Source: an uncultured Oscillospiraceae bacterium
GTDB lineage: Bacteria; Bacillota; Clostridia; Oscillospirales; Oscillospiraceae
Direction: 5' to 3'
Assembly (NCBI GenBank): GCA_947632155.1
Contig: CANROF010000007.1
Location: 1-64,000 of the forward strand
DNA length: 64,000 nt
The notes under the pieces were generated by a model that had not been told where the DNA came from, ran no database searches, and saw only the letters and a program-made list of their open reading frames with translations. Position numbers and translations under genes: made by a program. Of the stretch, positions 54,823-62,543 are shown one piece after another. Position 1 is the first letter of the stretch; each line of letters begins with the position of its first letter.

Positions 54823-56539
54823 GAAAGCGCCGGAGGCCCTTTCGGAGGGCATCTTCGGCGGGGCCCGGGAGCCCAGCCCCGAGGCCGTCTGGGAGCTCTA
54901 CGACCGGGGAAGGAAGTTCAAGGAGGCCATCGACCTCTACGAGACGGTGAACACCAACGAAAACTTCTTCATCGGCAAACAGTGGGAGGGCGTCCAGGCC
55001 AATGGCCTGCCCACGCCGGTCTTCAACATCCTGAAGCGCGACGTGTGCTTCGTGGTGAGCTCCATCACCACGGACAACCTGAAGGTCCAGGCCACGCCCC
55101 TGGCCGCCAGCGCGGGGACGGGGAGCCTTTCGGAGCCGGCGCGGATCCTGAATGAGGAATTCGAGAGCATTTTCGAGCACAACCACGTGACGAACCTCCT
55201 CCGGGAATTTGCCCGGGACGCGGCGGTGCGTGGGGACGGGTGCATCTACACCTACTGGGACCCCGATGTTCCTTGTCGCGGAAGCCGCTTTACCTCGCCG
55301 CCACGCGGGCGTGACGGCTCAGGCGCAGGCTTCGCTCCGCGTCTCCCCACCGAACAAGGTTCGGCGGGGGCCCCGGATTGGGCAGGACCCGAGGGAGCCA
55401 TCAAGTCCGAGATCATCCAGAATACCCGGGTCCACTTCGGCAACCCCAACGACCGGCGGGTGCAGGAGCAGCCATACATCATCGTGGAGAGCCGGGAGAT
55501 CGCGCGCATCCTCCGCCGCCGGGCCCGGGAGCGGGGCTCGGAGGACTGGGACGCCATCGTCCCGGACGAGGACAGCACATACCCCGGAGCGGAGCGCCGG
55601 ACCGACGACAAGGTGACGAAGCTCTTCCTCATGTGGAAGGATGAGGAAAATGGCGAGGTCTGGGGCTACGAGTGTACCCGGAACGCCCAGGTGCGCGGGC
55701 CCTGGAGGATGGGAATACGGCTCTATCCCCTCGTGTGGCTCAACTGGGACTACGTCCAGGACTGCTGCCACGGCCAGGCCATGCTGACGGGGCTCATCCC
55801 CAACCAGATCTTCATCAACAAGATGTGGGCCATGTCCATGCTGAGCCTGATGACCACGGCCTACCCGAAGATCGTCTACGACAAGACGCGCATCCCCAAG
55901 TGGACCAACCAGATCGGCCAGGCCATCGGCATCACCGGCGGGGACGTGGCCACGGCGGCCCGGGCCATCGACCCGGCGGCCATATCGCCCCAGGTGAGCC
56001 AGTTCATCGAGGCGGCGATCACCCAGACAAACGCCAACCTGGGGGCCACCAGCGTGGCCCTGGGGGACACGCGGCCGGACAACACCTCGGCCATCATCGC
56101 CCTCCAGCGGGCCGCCGCTACGCCCAGCGAGATCACCAAGCAAAACCTCAGACGGTGCGTGGAGGAGCTGGCCCGCGTATACCTGGAGTTCATCGCGGGC
56201 TTCTACGGCGTGCGGGAGGTGGACGTGCCGGTGCCGGAGGAGCTGAGGGCGGCCCTGGAGGCGGCGGGGCTGGAGGCCCCCACCGAGAGGGCGGCGGAGT
56301 TCGACTTCGGCGTCTTCCGGGACATGCCCATGGCGCTGAAGATAGACGTGGGCGCCAGCGCCTATTACTCCGAGATCGCCTCCATCGAGACGCTGGACAA
56401 CCTGCTCTCCCAGGGGCGCATCGACATCATCCAGTACCTTGAGCGCATCCCCGACGGCTACGTCACCGACAGGCGCGGCCTCATCGAGGAGATAAAACGA
56501 AAGAGAAGGAGGGACGAGATCAATGGAAAACAGCAGTGA
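54803..56539 (+). CDS. Phage portal protein, with an in-frame structured repeat inserted
   Basis: The 578-residue portal forms the DNA entry ring. N-terminal region: AIDLYETVNTNENFFIGKQWEG; core SSITTDNLKVQATPLA; later LVWLNWDYVQDCCHGQAMLTGLIPNQIF and NTSAIIALQRAAATPSEITKQ, all typical of SPP1/P22-like portals. Residues ~158-191 come from the repeat at 55273-55374 (102 bp, 34 codons), a low-complexity Pro/Gly/Arg block not expected in portals, inserted after TYWDPDV. The frame stays open. GTG start overlapping the previous gene. Confidence 0.88.
   Translation: MTTREDKKAPEALSEGIFGGAREPSPEAVWELYDRGRKFKEAIDLYETVNTNENFFIGKQWEGVQANGLPTPVFNILKRDVCFVVSSITTDNLKVQATPLAASAGTGSLSEPARILNEEFESIFEHNHVTNLLREFARDAAVRGDGCIYTYWDPDVPCRGSRFTSPPRGRDGSGAGFAPRLPTEQGSAGAPDWAGPEGAIKSEIIQNTRVHFGNPNDRRVQEQPYIIVESREIARILRRRARERGSEDWDAIVPDEDSTYPGAERRTDDKVTKLFLMWKDEENGEVWGYECTRNAQVRGPWRMGIRLYPLVWLNWDYVQDCCHGQAMLTGLIPNQIFINKMWAMSMLSLMTTAYPKIVYDKTRIPKWTNQIGQAIGITGGDVATAARAIDPAAISPQVSQFIEAAITQTNANLGATSVALGDTRPDNTSAIIALQRAAATPSEITKQNLRRCVEELARVYLEFIAGFYGVREVDVPVPEELRAALEAAGLEAPTERAAEFDFGVFRDMPMALKIDVGASAYYSEIASIETLDNLLSQGRIDIIQYLERIPDGYVTDRRGLIEEIKRKRRRDEINGKQQ
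55273..55374 (+). repeat. Structured repeat family 2, copy 2 (in the portal gene)
   Basis: 102 bp, an exact multiple of three. It matches the dapL-carA spacer element at anchors GTCGCGGAA, GCTTT, CCTC, GGCTC, GGCGC, TTCGCTCC and CTCCCCAC, with paired changes in two stems. Its presence inside a prophage gene means it moved or was copied after, or with, prophage acquisition. Confidence 0.75.
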
Positions 56540-57041
56540 GCAGCGAAACGACATCTTTGCGGACGCCTGGGAGGACGAGGCCGGCGGCATCGTCGCGGAC
56601 AGCCGCCAGGACGAGGAGCTGCCCGAGGACGCGCGGGACGCCCCGGAGGCGCGGGACCCGGACCCGGACGCTCCGGGGGAGCCCGGGGACGGCCTTTCCC
56701 GGCCGGAGGGCCCGGCGGAGCCCGTCCCCGGCGGCCGGTCCGCGGCGGAGCGCCGGGACCGGGAGATCGGGGAATTCATGAGGGAGTACCCGGACGTGAG
56801 GGCGGAGGATATTCCGCCCGAGGTCTGGGGCCGTGTGGCCGCCGGGGAGAGCCTGCTCTCGGCTTACAGCCGCCACGAGGCCCGGGCGCTGAGGCGTGAA
56901 AACGCCGCGCTGGTGGGGCAGATCGTCCGCCAGGAGCGCGCCAGGGTAAACCGCCAGCGCTCCGCCGGGAGCCAGATGGGCGCCGGGACGGGCAAGTCCG
57001 TCCGGGACCCCTTTGACGACGGCTGGGAGCTGGAGTGGTGA
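56523..57041 (+). CDS. Putative capsid scaffolding protein
   Basis: The 172-residue acidic protein lies between portal and capsid. The first half is disordered and acidic (Pro/Asp/Glu-rich); the second half is helical (RREIGEFMREYPDVRAEDI-like, ARALRRENAALVGQIVRQERARVNRQ) with a basic Arg cluster, which is the layout of scaffolding proteins. It overlaps the portal 3' end. Confidence 0.78.
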   Translation: MENSSEQRNDIFADAWEDEAGGIVADSRQDEELPEDARDAPEARDPDPDAPGEPGDGLSRPEGPAEPVPGGRSAAERRDREIGEFMREYPDVRAEDIPPEVWGRVAAGESLLSAYSRHEARALRRENAALVGQIVRQERARVNRQRSAGSQMGAGTGKSVRDPFDDGWELEW

Positions 57042-57164
57042 GGGGGTGAGGACGGTGTAAAAACGCGGCGGCGCGAATACGGAATCCCGCCCTCCGGGGA
57101 CACAGGGGGGAAAAATACGGCAAAAAAGCCGAAAATTTTGAATTTATGAAGGGAGAAATGAAAA

Positions 57165-57992
57165 ATGGCAATCAATCTGGCAAAAAGAGCATCCGACAAG
57201 GTGGTGGAGCGCTTCAAGCTGGGCTCCTGCACCGAGGGCATTTTCTCAAACCGCTACAGGTGGACGGGCGTCGCCACGGTGCAGGTCTACTCCGTGGACA
57301 AGCTGCCCCTCCAGGAGTACGACAAGACCAAGGAGTCCGGCAGCCGCTTCGGGGCGCTGACGGAGCTGGGCGACACCGTCCAGGAGATGACCGTCACCGA
57401 CGACAAGGCCTTCAACGGCTCCATCGACAAGGGCAACAACACCGCGCAGCTCATGGTGAAGGCCGCCTCCGGCGTCCTCCGCCGTCAGACCGACGAGGTG
57501 ATCATCCCCTACGTGGACAAGTACCGCCTCAAGAAGCTGGCCGCCGGCGCGGGCACCACCGCCACGGGCGTGAGCCTCACTAAGGCCAATGCCCTGGAGA
57601 CGATCATGACCGCGGGCGTGGCCATGAGCAACAAGCAGGTCCCCCGGGAGGGCCGGGTCCTCTACATCGGGGAGAGCGAGGCCATCAAGGTGAAGCTCGC
57701 CGACCAGGTGGTGGGCGTGGACAAGCTGGCGGAGGAAACGCTGGTCCAGGGCGTCTGCGGCGCCATCGACGGTATGCAGGTCCGGGTGGTCCCCGACGAT
57801 TACATGCCCGAGGACGTGGTCTTCATGATCGTCCGCCGGGGCTGCGCCGTGGCGCCCAAGAAGATCGAGACATACCGCGTGCTGGAGGAGCACCCCGACA
57901 TCGACGGCGCCGTGGTCCAGGGCCGGCTCCTGCACGACTGCTTCGTGCTGGAGACGCTGAAGGACGGCATCTATGTGGCAAAACAGGCCTGA
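57165..57992 (+). CDS. Major capsid protein
   Basis: The 275 residues start MAINLAKRASDKVVERFKLGS and contain EITDDKAFNGSIDKGNN-like and IPYVDKYRLKKLAAGAGTTATG segments, with EGRVLYIGESEAIKVKLAD and VVPDDYMPEDVVFMIV in the later part. This is the pattern of N4-gp56/P22-like HK97-fold capsid proteins. The gene is preceded by a strong GAAGGGAG site. A family 1 repeat follows, flanked by hairpins. Confidence 0.88.
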   Translation: MAINLAKRASDKVVERFKLGSCTEGIFSNRYRWTGVATVQVYSVDKLPLQEYDKTKESGSRFGALTELGDTVQEMTVTDDKAFNGSIDKGNNTAQLMVKAASGVLRRQTDEVIIPYVDKYRLKKLAAGAGTTATGVSLTKANALETIMTAGVAMSNKQVPREGRVLYIGESEAIKVKLADQVVGVDKLAEETLVQGVCGAIDGMQVRVVPDDYMPEDVVFMIVRRGCAVAPKKIETYRVLEEHPDIDGAVVQGRLLHDCFVLETLKDGIYVAKQA

Positions 57993-58033
57993 GCCTGCGC
58001 GCGGCGCCGGAAAAATACCGATAAGCATTTGAT

Positions 58034-58063
58034 AACGGAGGGGCCGGGCGGCCCCTCCGGGGA
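58034..58063. repeat. Left hairpin flanking repeat copy F
   Basis: Thirty bases beginning AACGGAGGGGCCGGGC; CGGAGGGGCC pairs with GGCCCCTCCG. Identical over all 30 bases to 58266-58295. Confidence 0.9.
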
Positions 58064-58265
58064 GCCTGTCGAAAAAGCCCTGACGGGCTTTTCCGACAAG
58101 GGGAACGTGCGGGAAATTTACGCTGAATTTTGCGAAATTCAGCGAAAACTTCCCTGCTGTCGCCCTGCGCGCGCCCCGTTGGGGCACACTTGGACGACAA
58201 AAGGGATTTTTTCCAAGGCACATGTCCTTGGAAAAAATATTGAAATTGAGTTTTTTGACAACCTG
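58064..58265 (-). repeat. Structured repeat family 1, copy F (inside the prophage)
   Basis: 202 bp, minus orientation. Stems: CCAAGG/CCTTGG, GTCGC/GCGAC with GCCCC/GGGGC inside, GGGAAGTTTTCGCTGAATTT pairing with a partly changed arm (GTAAATTTCCC), and the last TGTCGGAAAAGCCC stem. It lies between the capsid and fibre genes of a prophage, so the element also enters phage DNA. Confidence 0.9.
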
Positions 58266-58295
58266 AACGGAGGGGCCGGGCGGCCCCTCCGGGGA
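58266..58295. repeat. Right hairpin flanking repeat copy F
   Basis: Perfect 30-base direct copy of 58034-58063. It precedes TATTC and the fibre gene. Confidence 0.9.
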
Positions 58296-58318
58296 TATTC
58301 ATGAGGGAGGAGAATAGT

Positions 58319-59524
58319 ATGGATAGCGAGCTTTTGATGCCCGGGGCGGTGGAGGTGAGCCTGGGGGAATACCGGCTCATCCCGGGGCCCAAGGGCGACA
58401 CGGGGGAGCGGGGCCCCAGGGGATACGGTATAGAGTCCGCGGTACTGAACCCGGACTTCACGCTGACGCTGAAATTCGAGGACGGCACCAGCTACACGAC
58501 CCCGGCGCTTCGCGGAGCGGACGGCACCGGGGTCAGGGAGGCGCGCCTTGAGGCCGGAGAGTACGGCGGGGGCGGGTATTCCGACAAGCTGGTGGTGGAG
58601 CTGACGGACGGGAGGCTCTTCAGCTTTGAGATCTTCAACCGCGCGGCGGAATTTTATGACAAGGCCGAGAGCGCCAGGACCGCCGCCGAGGCGGCCAGGG
58701 ACGGCTCAGAGACGGCCCGGGACGAGTCGGAGGCCGCGGCCGGGAGGGCCGCGCAGTCCGAGGCGGCGGCGAGCTCCTCCCAGGGCGCGGCGGCGGAGAG
58801 CGCCCGGGAGGCCGCGGAGGCCAAGGACGCCGCCCTGACGGCCCGGGGAGAGGCCGAGACGTCCGCCTCGGCGGCGGCGGAGTCGGCGGCCGCGGCGGCG
58901 GGGGACGCCGAGTCGGCGAAGCAGTACAGCGGCAAGCCCCCGGTGATCGACGGCGAAAGCGGCAGTTGGAAGACGTGGAACGCCGCATCCGGGGCCTATG
59001 AGGATACCGGTATGCCCTCCCGCGGGGAAAAGGGAGAGCAGGGCCCTCCCGGCTCCGGGGACATGGAGGCCTCGGTCTACGACACCCAGGGCCGGGCCAC
59101 GGACGTATTCAGGTACGTGGACGAGGCGGCGGCGGGGGCCCTGAAGAAGGAGGACCCGGAATTCACCGGGTCGCTCACCTCCGGGACGCCTATGCCCGGC
59201 TCGAACGGCCTTCAGATCAGCGGGGAGGAAGGGGTACTGCTTTTTGGCGGCAGGTGGGCGTCCGCGCTGGATGGCTCGACGCTCCACTTTATTGATATGC
59301 TCAACATGTCCGGCGCCTACATCCGCCTTGCGGATGACGGGACCGGCACGCTGCTGCTGTCGCAGGAGTACGACAGCCAGGTGGACGCCGCGCTGCGCGG
59401 TGTTGCGGCGCCGGTGAAGGACAGCGACGCGGCCAACAAGAAGTACGTGGACAGCAGGGTCCTTTACGGGACCGCCGCGCCAAAGGCGCTCGATAACGGC
59501 GTGGTGTTCCTGGTGTACGAGTGA
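58319..59524 (+). CDS. Phage tail-fibre-like protein with collagen-like segments
   Basis: The 401-residue protein starts MDSELLMPGAVEVSLG behind GGAGGAG. It has collagen-like Gly-X-Y blocks (GPKGDTGERGPRG; GEKGEQGPPGSG), a long Ala/Glu-rich helical region (EAARDGSETARDESEAAAG), and a C-terminal ending typical of tail spike/fibre carriers (VKDSDAANKKYVDSRVLYGTAAPKALDNGVVFLVYE). It should mediate host attachment. Confidence 0.83.
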   Translation: MDSELLMPGAVEVSLGEYRLIPGPKGDTGERGPRGYGIESAVLNPDFTLTLKFEDGTSYTTPALRGADGTGVREARLEAGEYGGGGYSDKLVVELTDGRLFSFEIFNRAAEFYDKAESARTAAEAARDGSETARDESEAAAGRAAQSEAAASSSQGAAAESAREAAEAKDAALTARGEAETSASAAAESAAAAAGDAESAKQYSGKPPVIDGESGSWKTWNAASGAYEDTGMPSRGEKGEQGPPGSGDMEASVYDTQGRATDVFRYVDEAAAGALKKEDPEFTGSLTSGTPMPGSNGLQISGEEGVLLFGGRWASALDGSTLHFIDMLNMSGAYIRLADDGTGTLLLSQEYDSQVDAALRGVAAPVKDSDAANKKYVDSRVLYGTAAPKALDNGVVFLVYE

Positions 59525-59533
59525 GGCGGCGCC

Positions 59534-59728
59534 ATGGGTATTTACCTGGGAGCCGGCGGCGTAAGGACCGTCAGGGAGATCTACGTGGGAGTGAACGGAG
59601 CGCTGAAAAGGGTGAAGGAGGGGTATGTGGGCGTCGCCGGAGCGCCGAAAAGGTTTTACACGGCCGCCGCTCCCGCCGCGCAGTCTCCCCCCTCCGCCAA
59701 GAGCGCGGAGCGCGAGGAAAAGCAATAA
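59534..59728 (+). CDS. Small protein with GxY/GVx repeats
   Basis: The 64-residue protein starts MGIYLGAGGVRTVREIYVGVNGALKRV and repeats a Y-VGV-GA-KR pattern (EIYVGVNGALKRV, EGYVGVAGAPKRF), then ends in an Ala/Pro/Ser-rich tail. It lies directly after the fibre gene and may be a fibre-associated structural protein. It ends before the toxin-like module. Confidence 0.65.
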   Translation: MGIYLGAGGVRTVREIYVGVNGALKRVKEGYVGVAGAPKRFYTAAAPAAQSPPSAKSAEREEKQ

Positions 59729-59771
59729 AAATCCCCCTCCCGGGGGATAGAGACGTAAAATTGACAGCGGA

Positions 59772-59800
59772 TTGACAAAATAAGGCCACGGCTTTATAAT
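59772..59800 (+). promoter_or_regulatory. Perfect promoter of the prophage toxin-like module
   Basis: TTGACA (59772-59777), 17 bp, TATAAT (59795-59800). The -10 box sits in the loop of a CCACGGCT/AGCCGTGG palindrome. Confidence 0.9.
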
Positions 59801-59874
59801 AGAGCCGTGGAAGTCCGACGCTTTTTGCGGTACGCTGACGGTGCCTGAATCCCGCGAGGGCGGGAGGGAGGCGA

Positions 59875-59913
59875 ATGTATTTGCTTTCGCGGGAAATATG
59901 CCCGGGGAGGTGA
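59875..59913 (+). CDS. 12-residue leader frame overlapping the toxin-like gene
   Basis: ATG behind GGGAGGGAGG, encoding 12 residues (MYLLSREICPGR). Its TGA overlaps the toxin-like GTG by two bases (AGGTGAG), so reading it could deliver ribosomes to the downstream start, as in Hok/Mok pairs. It has a better ribosome site than the toxin itself. Confidence 0.5.
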   Translation: MYLLSREICPGR

Positions 59914-60014
59914 GATACATAGTCACTGTTCTTTCCGTGATTGGCAGCATATGCAGTATACTGGGACTTATCGTCACGGTGTACGCGCTGTACATAACGA
60001 TAAAGAAAAAGTGA
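59910..60014 (+). CDS. 34-residue hydrophobic peptide with KKK end (candidate type I toxin)
   Basis: GTG start; 34 residues beginning MRYIVTVLSVIGSICSIL, one membrane segment, and a basic end ITIKKK. A longer version from ATG 59898 (38 residues) is possible. It has its own consensus promoter at 59772 and an opposing perfect promoter at 60129, which makes RNA antisense to its 3' end. This is the arrangement of Gram-positive prophage toxin systems (txpA, bsrG type). The peptide is not recognised as a named member. Toxicity is inferred. Confidence 0.72.
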   Translation: MRYIVTVLSVIGSICSILGLIVTVYALYITIKKK

Positions 60015-60122
60015 GCCGTCTGCCACGAACAGACGGCTCACGCCTTGGTTTTGGGGTTGCAGCCCCGAGCTGAGGATTGTGTAAGCTATGTAAGTGGCGC
60101 CCGACGTTTTGTGGGCTTCCAC
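60001..60122 (-). ncRNA. Predicted antisense antitoxin RNA of the prophage module
   Basis: From the minus-strand promoter at 60129-60157, RNA would start near 60122 and end at a strong terminator: GAGCCGTCTG/CAGACGGCTC (60014-60041) followed on the minus strand by ACTTTTTCTTT. Size about 115-120 nt. It pairs with the mRNA from the Lys codons of the peptide gene onward. Confidence 0.72.
60014..60041. terminator. Hairpin shared by sense and antisense RNAs
   Basis: GAGCCGTCTG-loop-CAGACGGCTC. On the minus strand it is followed by ACTTTTTCTTT, a proper terminator; on the + strand the T-run is weak. Confidence 0.82.
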
Positions 60123-60128
60123 ACTTTT

Positions 60129-60157
60129 ATTATACTGCCCCGGGGCCGGAATGTCAA
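60129..60157 (-). promoter_or_regulatory. Perfect antisense promoter of the prophage module
   Basis: Minus strand TTGACA, 17 bp, TATAAT, with a GC-rich spacer. Confidence 0.9.
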
Positions 60158-60245
60158 TACGGATTTTATCCCGCTGTCTTTGTGGACGGCGGGATTTTGC
60201 TTTGCAACGGGCGGAAGTCCGCGGACGCCCGGCCGGCCCGGGGGG

Positions 60246-60554
60246 TCAGTTGTCCAGAGGGACGACGGCAAGGGTCTTGCCCAGGGGGGCCAGGACCTTC
60301 AGAACGGTATCTATCTGCGGGCTTGTGCTGCCGCGCTCCATGCGGGCGATGATGGGCTGCTTGACGCCGCTGAGCTCTTCCAGCTTCTTCTGGGTGATGC
60401 CCTTTTCCTGGCGGGCCTTGATGAGCTCGCCGATGATGGCGACGCGAAGGTCGCTGGCGGCGATCTCCTCGGGCGTATAGAGCTCGTGCCGCACCTCATC
60501 CCAACTGTGGCCGATGGGGCTTATGGGCTTTTCATTCGGTTTCAAATTCGACAC
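60246..60554 (-). CDS. XRE antitoxin, HigA-like
   Basis: The 102-residue protein has an N-terminal extension ([20 protein letters not shown]) and a helix-turn-helix ([29 protein letters not shown]). The adjacent upstream gene is a RelE/HigB-like toxin, and the two overlap by 23 bases, the usual HigBA order (toxin first). It should bind toxin and operator DNA. Confidence 0.88.
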   Translation of the reverse strand: MSNLKPNEKPISPIGHSWDEVRHELYTPEEIAASDLRVAIIGELIKARQEKGITQKKLEELSGVKQPIIARMERGSTSPQIDTVLKVLAPLGKTLAVVPLDN

Positions 60555-60900
60555 CCCTTTCGATCATGTCGGCAAGCTCACGCTTTGCCTTGGAGATCTC
60601 CCGCGCGGGAGTCTTCTGGGTCTTTTTGACGAATGTGTGGAGAAGGACGAAGCCGCCGTCGTGCCAGGCCACAAAGAGTATCCTGTCGCGGATGGGGCGC
60701 AGCTCCCAAATCTCACCGCCAAGATGCTTCACGTAAGGCTCGCCGACCAGCGTGCCGTATTGGGCCAGCGCTTCGATATAGTCGTTTATTTTGTTGAATT
60801 TGATGCGGCTGTCCTTGTCGGACCTCTCCGACAGCTCGCGGAGGTAGTCGAGCACCGGCTCGTTTCCGCCCCTGTCGGAGTAGAAGTGTATGGCGTACAT
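60532..60900 (-). CDS. RelE/HigB-like toxin (Gp49 family)
   Basis: The 122 residues match phage-derived Gp49-like HigB proteins: [49 protein letters not shown] and [28 protein letters not shown]. They cut mRNA on ribosomes. First gene of a two-gene operon on the minus strand, inside the prophage's right part. Confidence 0.9.
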   Translation of the reverse strand: MYAIHFYSDRGGNEPVLDYLRELSERSDKDSRIKFNKINDYIEALAQYGTLVGEPYVKHLGGEIWELRPIRDRILFVAWHDGGFVLLHTFVKKTQKTPAREISKAKRELADMIERGVEFETE

Positions 60901-60971
60901 CAGCGGTCATCCTTTCTAAGGGTATTATACTCAAAAGTTATTGAAATGTCAACAGAAAAGGGGGATAAATT

Positions 60972-61199
60972 TTGGATTGGTCAAGTATTATCGCGGCGCT
61001 GGTCACCGGTGGGCTGGCGCTGGCGGGGGTGTATCTGTCGAACCGGAGGTCCGGGGCGCTGATCGCCTACAGGCTCCAGCAATTGGAGGAGAAGGTGGAT
61101 AAGCACAACCACTTCGCCCAGCGTATGCCGGTGATCGAGGAGCAGGTCAAGACGGCGAACCGCCGGATAGAGAATTTGGAAAAGAGGGTGAGCGCGTGA
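60972..61199 (+). CDS. Holin-like/XhlA-like small membrane protein
   Basis: The 75 residues start at TTG and comprise one membrane segment (SSIIAALVTGGLALAGVYLS) and a C-terminal coiled coil (LQQLEEKVDKHNHFAQRMPVIEEQVKTANRRIENLEKRV). This resembles XhlA/holin-type proteins that accompany phage lysins. The next gene is the amidase, overlapping its stop. Confidence 0.8.
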   Translation: MDWSSIIAALVTGGLALAGVYLSNRRSGALIAYRLQQLEEKVDKHNHFAQRMPVIEEQVKTANRRIENLEKRVSA

Positions 61200-62059
61200 G
61201 GCTGTTAAAATGTTACCTCATCAAAAACAACAACTGGTCCGACGGGCGGCGCATCACCCCCCGGGGCGTGATGGTCCACTCCACCGGGGCCAACAACCCC
61301 ACGCTCCGGCGGTACGTCCAGCCGGCGCCGGGGCAGGAGGGGTACGACGGGCTCATGGCCGCCATCGGGCGCAACCTTTACAACAACCACTGGAACACGC
61401 CGAAGCCCGACGGGTACAACGTGTGCGTCCACGGCTTCATCGGGCTTTTGGCGGACGGCTCTGTGGCCGCGGTGCAGACGCTCCCCTGGGAAACGCGGGG
61501 GTGGCACTGTGGGGGGCAGGCCAACAACACGCACATCGGGTTTGAGATATGCGAGGACGGGCTGGACGACCCGGCGTATTTCGCGGCCGTCTACCGGGAG
61601 GCGGCGGAGCTGACGGCGTATCTTTGCGAACTGTACGGCCTCGACCCGCTGGCGGACGGGGTGGTCATCTGCCACGCGGAGGGGGCCCGGCGGGGGTGGG
61701 CGTCCCAGCACTCGGACGTGGAGAACTGGTTTCCCCGGCGGGGACGGACAATGGACGACTTCCGGCGGGAGGTCAAGAAAATCATGGAGGAGGATGAAGA
61801 AATGACAGACCAACAGAAAGAGGCGCTTTTCGAGGAATTCAAGTCCCGGCTCACGGGCCGCGACATCGCGGAGAAGCTGAACGCCTACCTTGCCCCCCAG
61901 GAGCCTCCGGAGTGGGCCAGGGCGCTTCTTCAGGAGGCGGTGGACATGGGGCTGACGGACGGGACACAGCCCATGCGGTATGTGCCCCGCTTCGAGGCCG
62001 CGCTGATGGCCCGTGCGGCGGCCAAGGCGAGCAAGGACGGACAGGAGGTGAACGAATGA
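61196..62059 (+). CDS. N-acetylmuramoyl-L-alanine amidase (endolysin)
   Basis: The 287-residue lysin has an amidase_2 domain: GVMVHSTGANN (zinc His), HNVCVHGFIG-like segment NVCVHGFIGLLADGSVAAVQ, GGQANNTHIGFEICEDG and the later VVICHAEGARRGWASQHSDVENWFPRRG (second His and Asp). A C-terminal extension (~200-287) with MTDQQKEALFEEFKSRLTGRDIAEKL and a DGTQPMRYVPRFEAALMA segment may be a wall-binding or peptidoglycan-helical module. GTG start. Holin-lysin order fits phage release. Confidence 0.92.
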   Translation: MRLLKCYLIKNNNWSDGRRITPRGVMVHSTGANNPTLRRYVQPAPGQEGYDGLMAAIGRNLYNNHWNTPKPDGYNVCVHGFIGLLADGSVAAVQTLPWETRGWHCGGQANNTHIGFEICEDGLDDPAYFAAVYREAAELTAYLCELYGLDPLADGVVICHAEGARRGWASQHSDVENWFPRRGRTMDDFRREVKKIMEEDEEMTDQQKEALFEEFKSRLTGRDIAEKLNAYLAPQEPPEWARALLQEAVDMGLTDGTQPMRYVPRFEAALMARAAAKASKDGQEVNE

Positions 62060-62469
62060 AGACGGTCAACGACATTTTCACCGCGGCCATGGGGCTCATG
62101 GACGAGTTGGACGCCGCCGGCAGCGCGAAAAACAGGGAGACGGAGCCCTATGAGCGCCGCACGCCGGGGATAGTAAACATGATGATCTCCGAATACCGCA
62201 TCATTTCCGGCCAGACCGGGAGCTTTGTGCCGGTGGAGGCCATGGACGACCCGGTGCTCCGGATAGACGACGCCTACGCCGTGGGCGTGATGCACTACGG
62301 CCTGGCGGCGAATCTGCTGGTGGACGAAAACCCCGCGGCGGCCAATTTCTACCAGCGCCGGTACGAGGAGCTTCGCAATATCCACTTCTCCCGCCGCCCC
62401 GCCGACGCCGGCGAGAGCGTAGACGACCTCTACGGCGGCCTGGAATACGGGCGCTTCGCCCGGTGGTAA
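62056..62469 (+). CDS. Phage head-completion/adaptor-like protein
   Basis: The 137-residue protein starts MKTVNDIFTAAMGLMDELDAAG and has a helical pattern with YERRTPGIVNMMISEYR, YAVGVMHYGLAANLLVDENPAAANFYQRRYEEL, like gp6/gp15-type adaptor proteins of short-tailed phages. It overlaps the amidase stop. It lies unusually far from portal and capsid genes. Confidence 0.7.
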   Translation: MKTVNDIFTAAMGLMDELDAAGSAKNRETEPYERRTPGIVNMMISEYRIISGQTGSFVPVEAMDDPVLRIDDAYAVGVMHYGLAANLLVDENPAAANFYQRRYEELRNIHFSRRPADAGESVDDLYGGLEYGRFARW

Positions 62470-62479
62470 ACAAGCAAAT

Positions 62480-62505
62480 GCCCGGAGCGCATCGGCGCTC
62501 CGGGC
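62480..62505. terminator. Hairpin after the phage adaptor gene
   Basis: GCCCGGAGCGC-ATCG-GCGCTCCGGGC. The minus-strand sequence is the same 22-mer as the hairpin flanking repeat copy D (36670-36691). The adjoining A-run means it could terminate leftward transcripts. Confidence 0.65.
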
Positions 62506-62543
62506 AAAAATATATATGCGGTGATATTTAAAAAAGCAGACTG

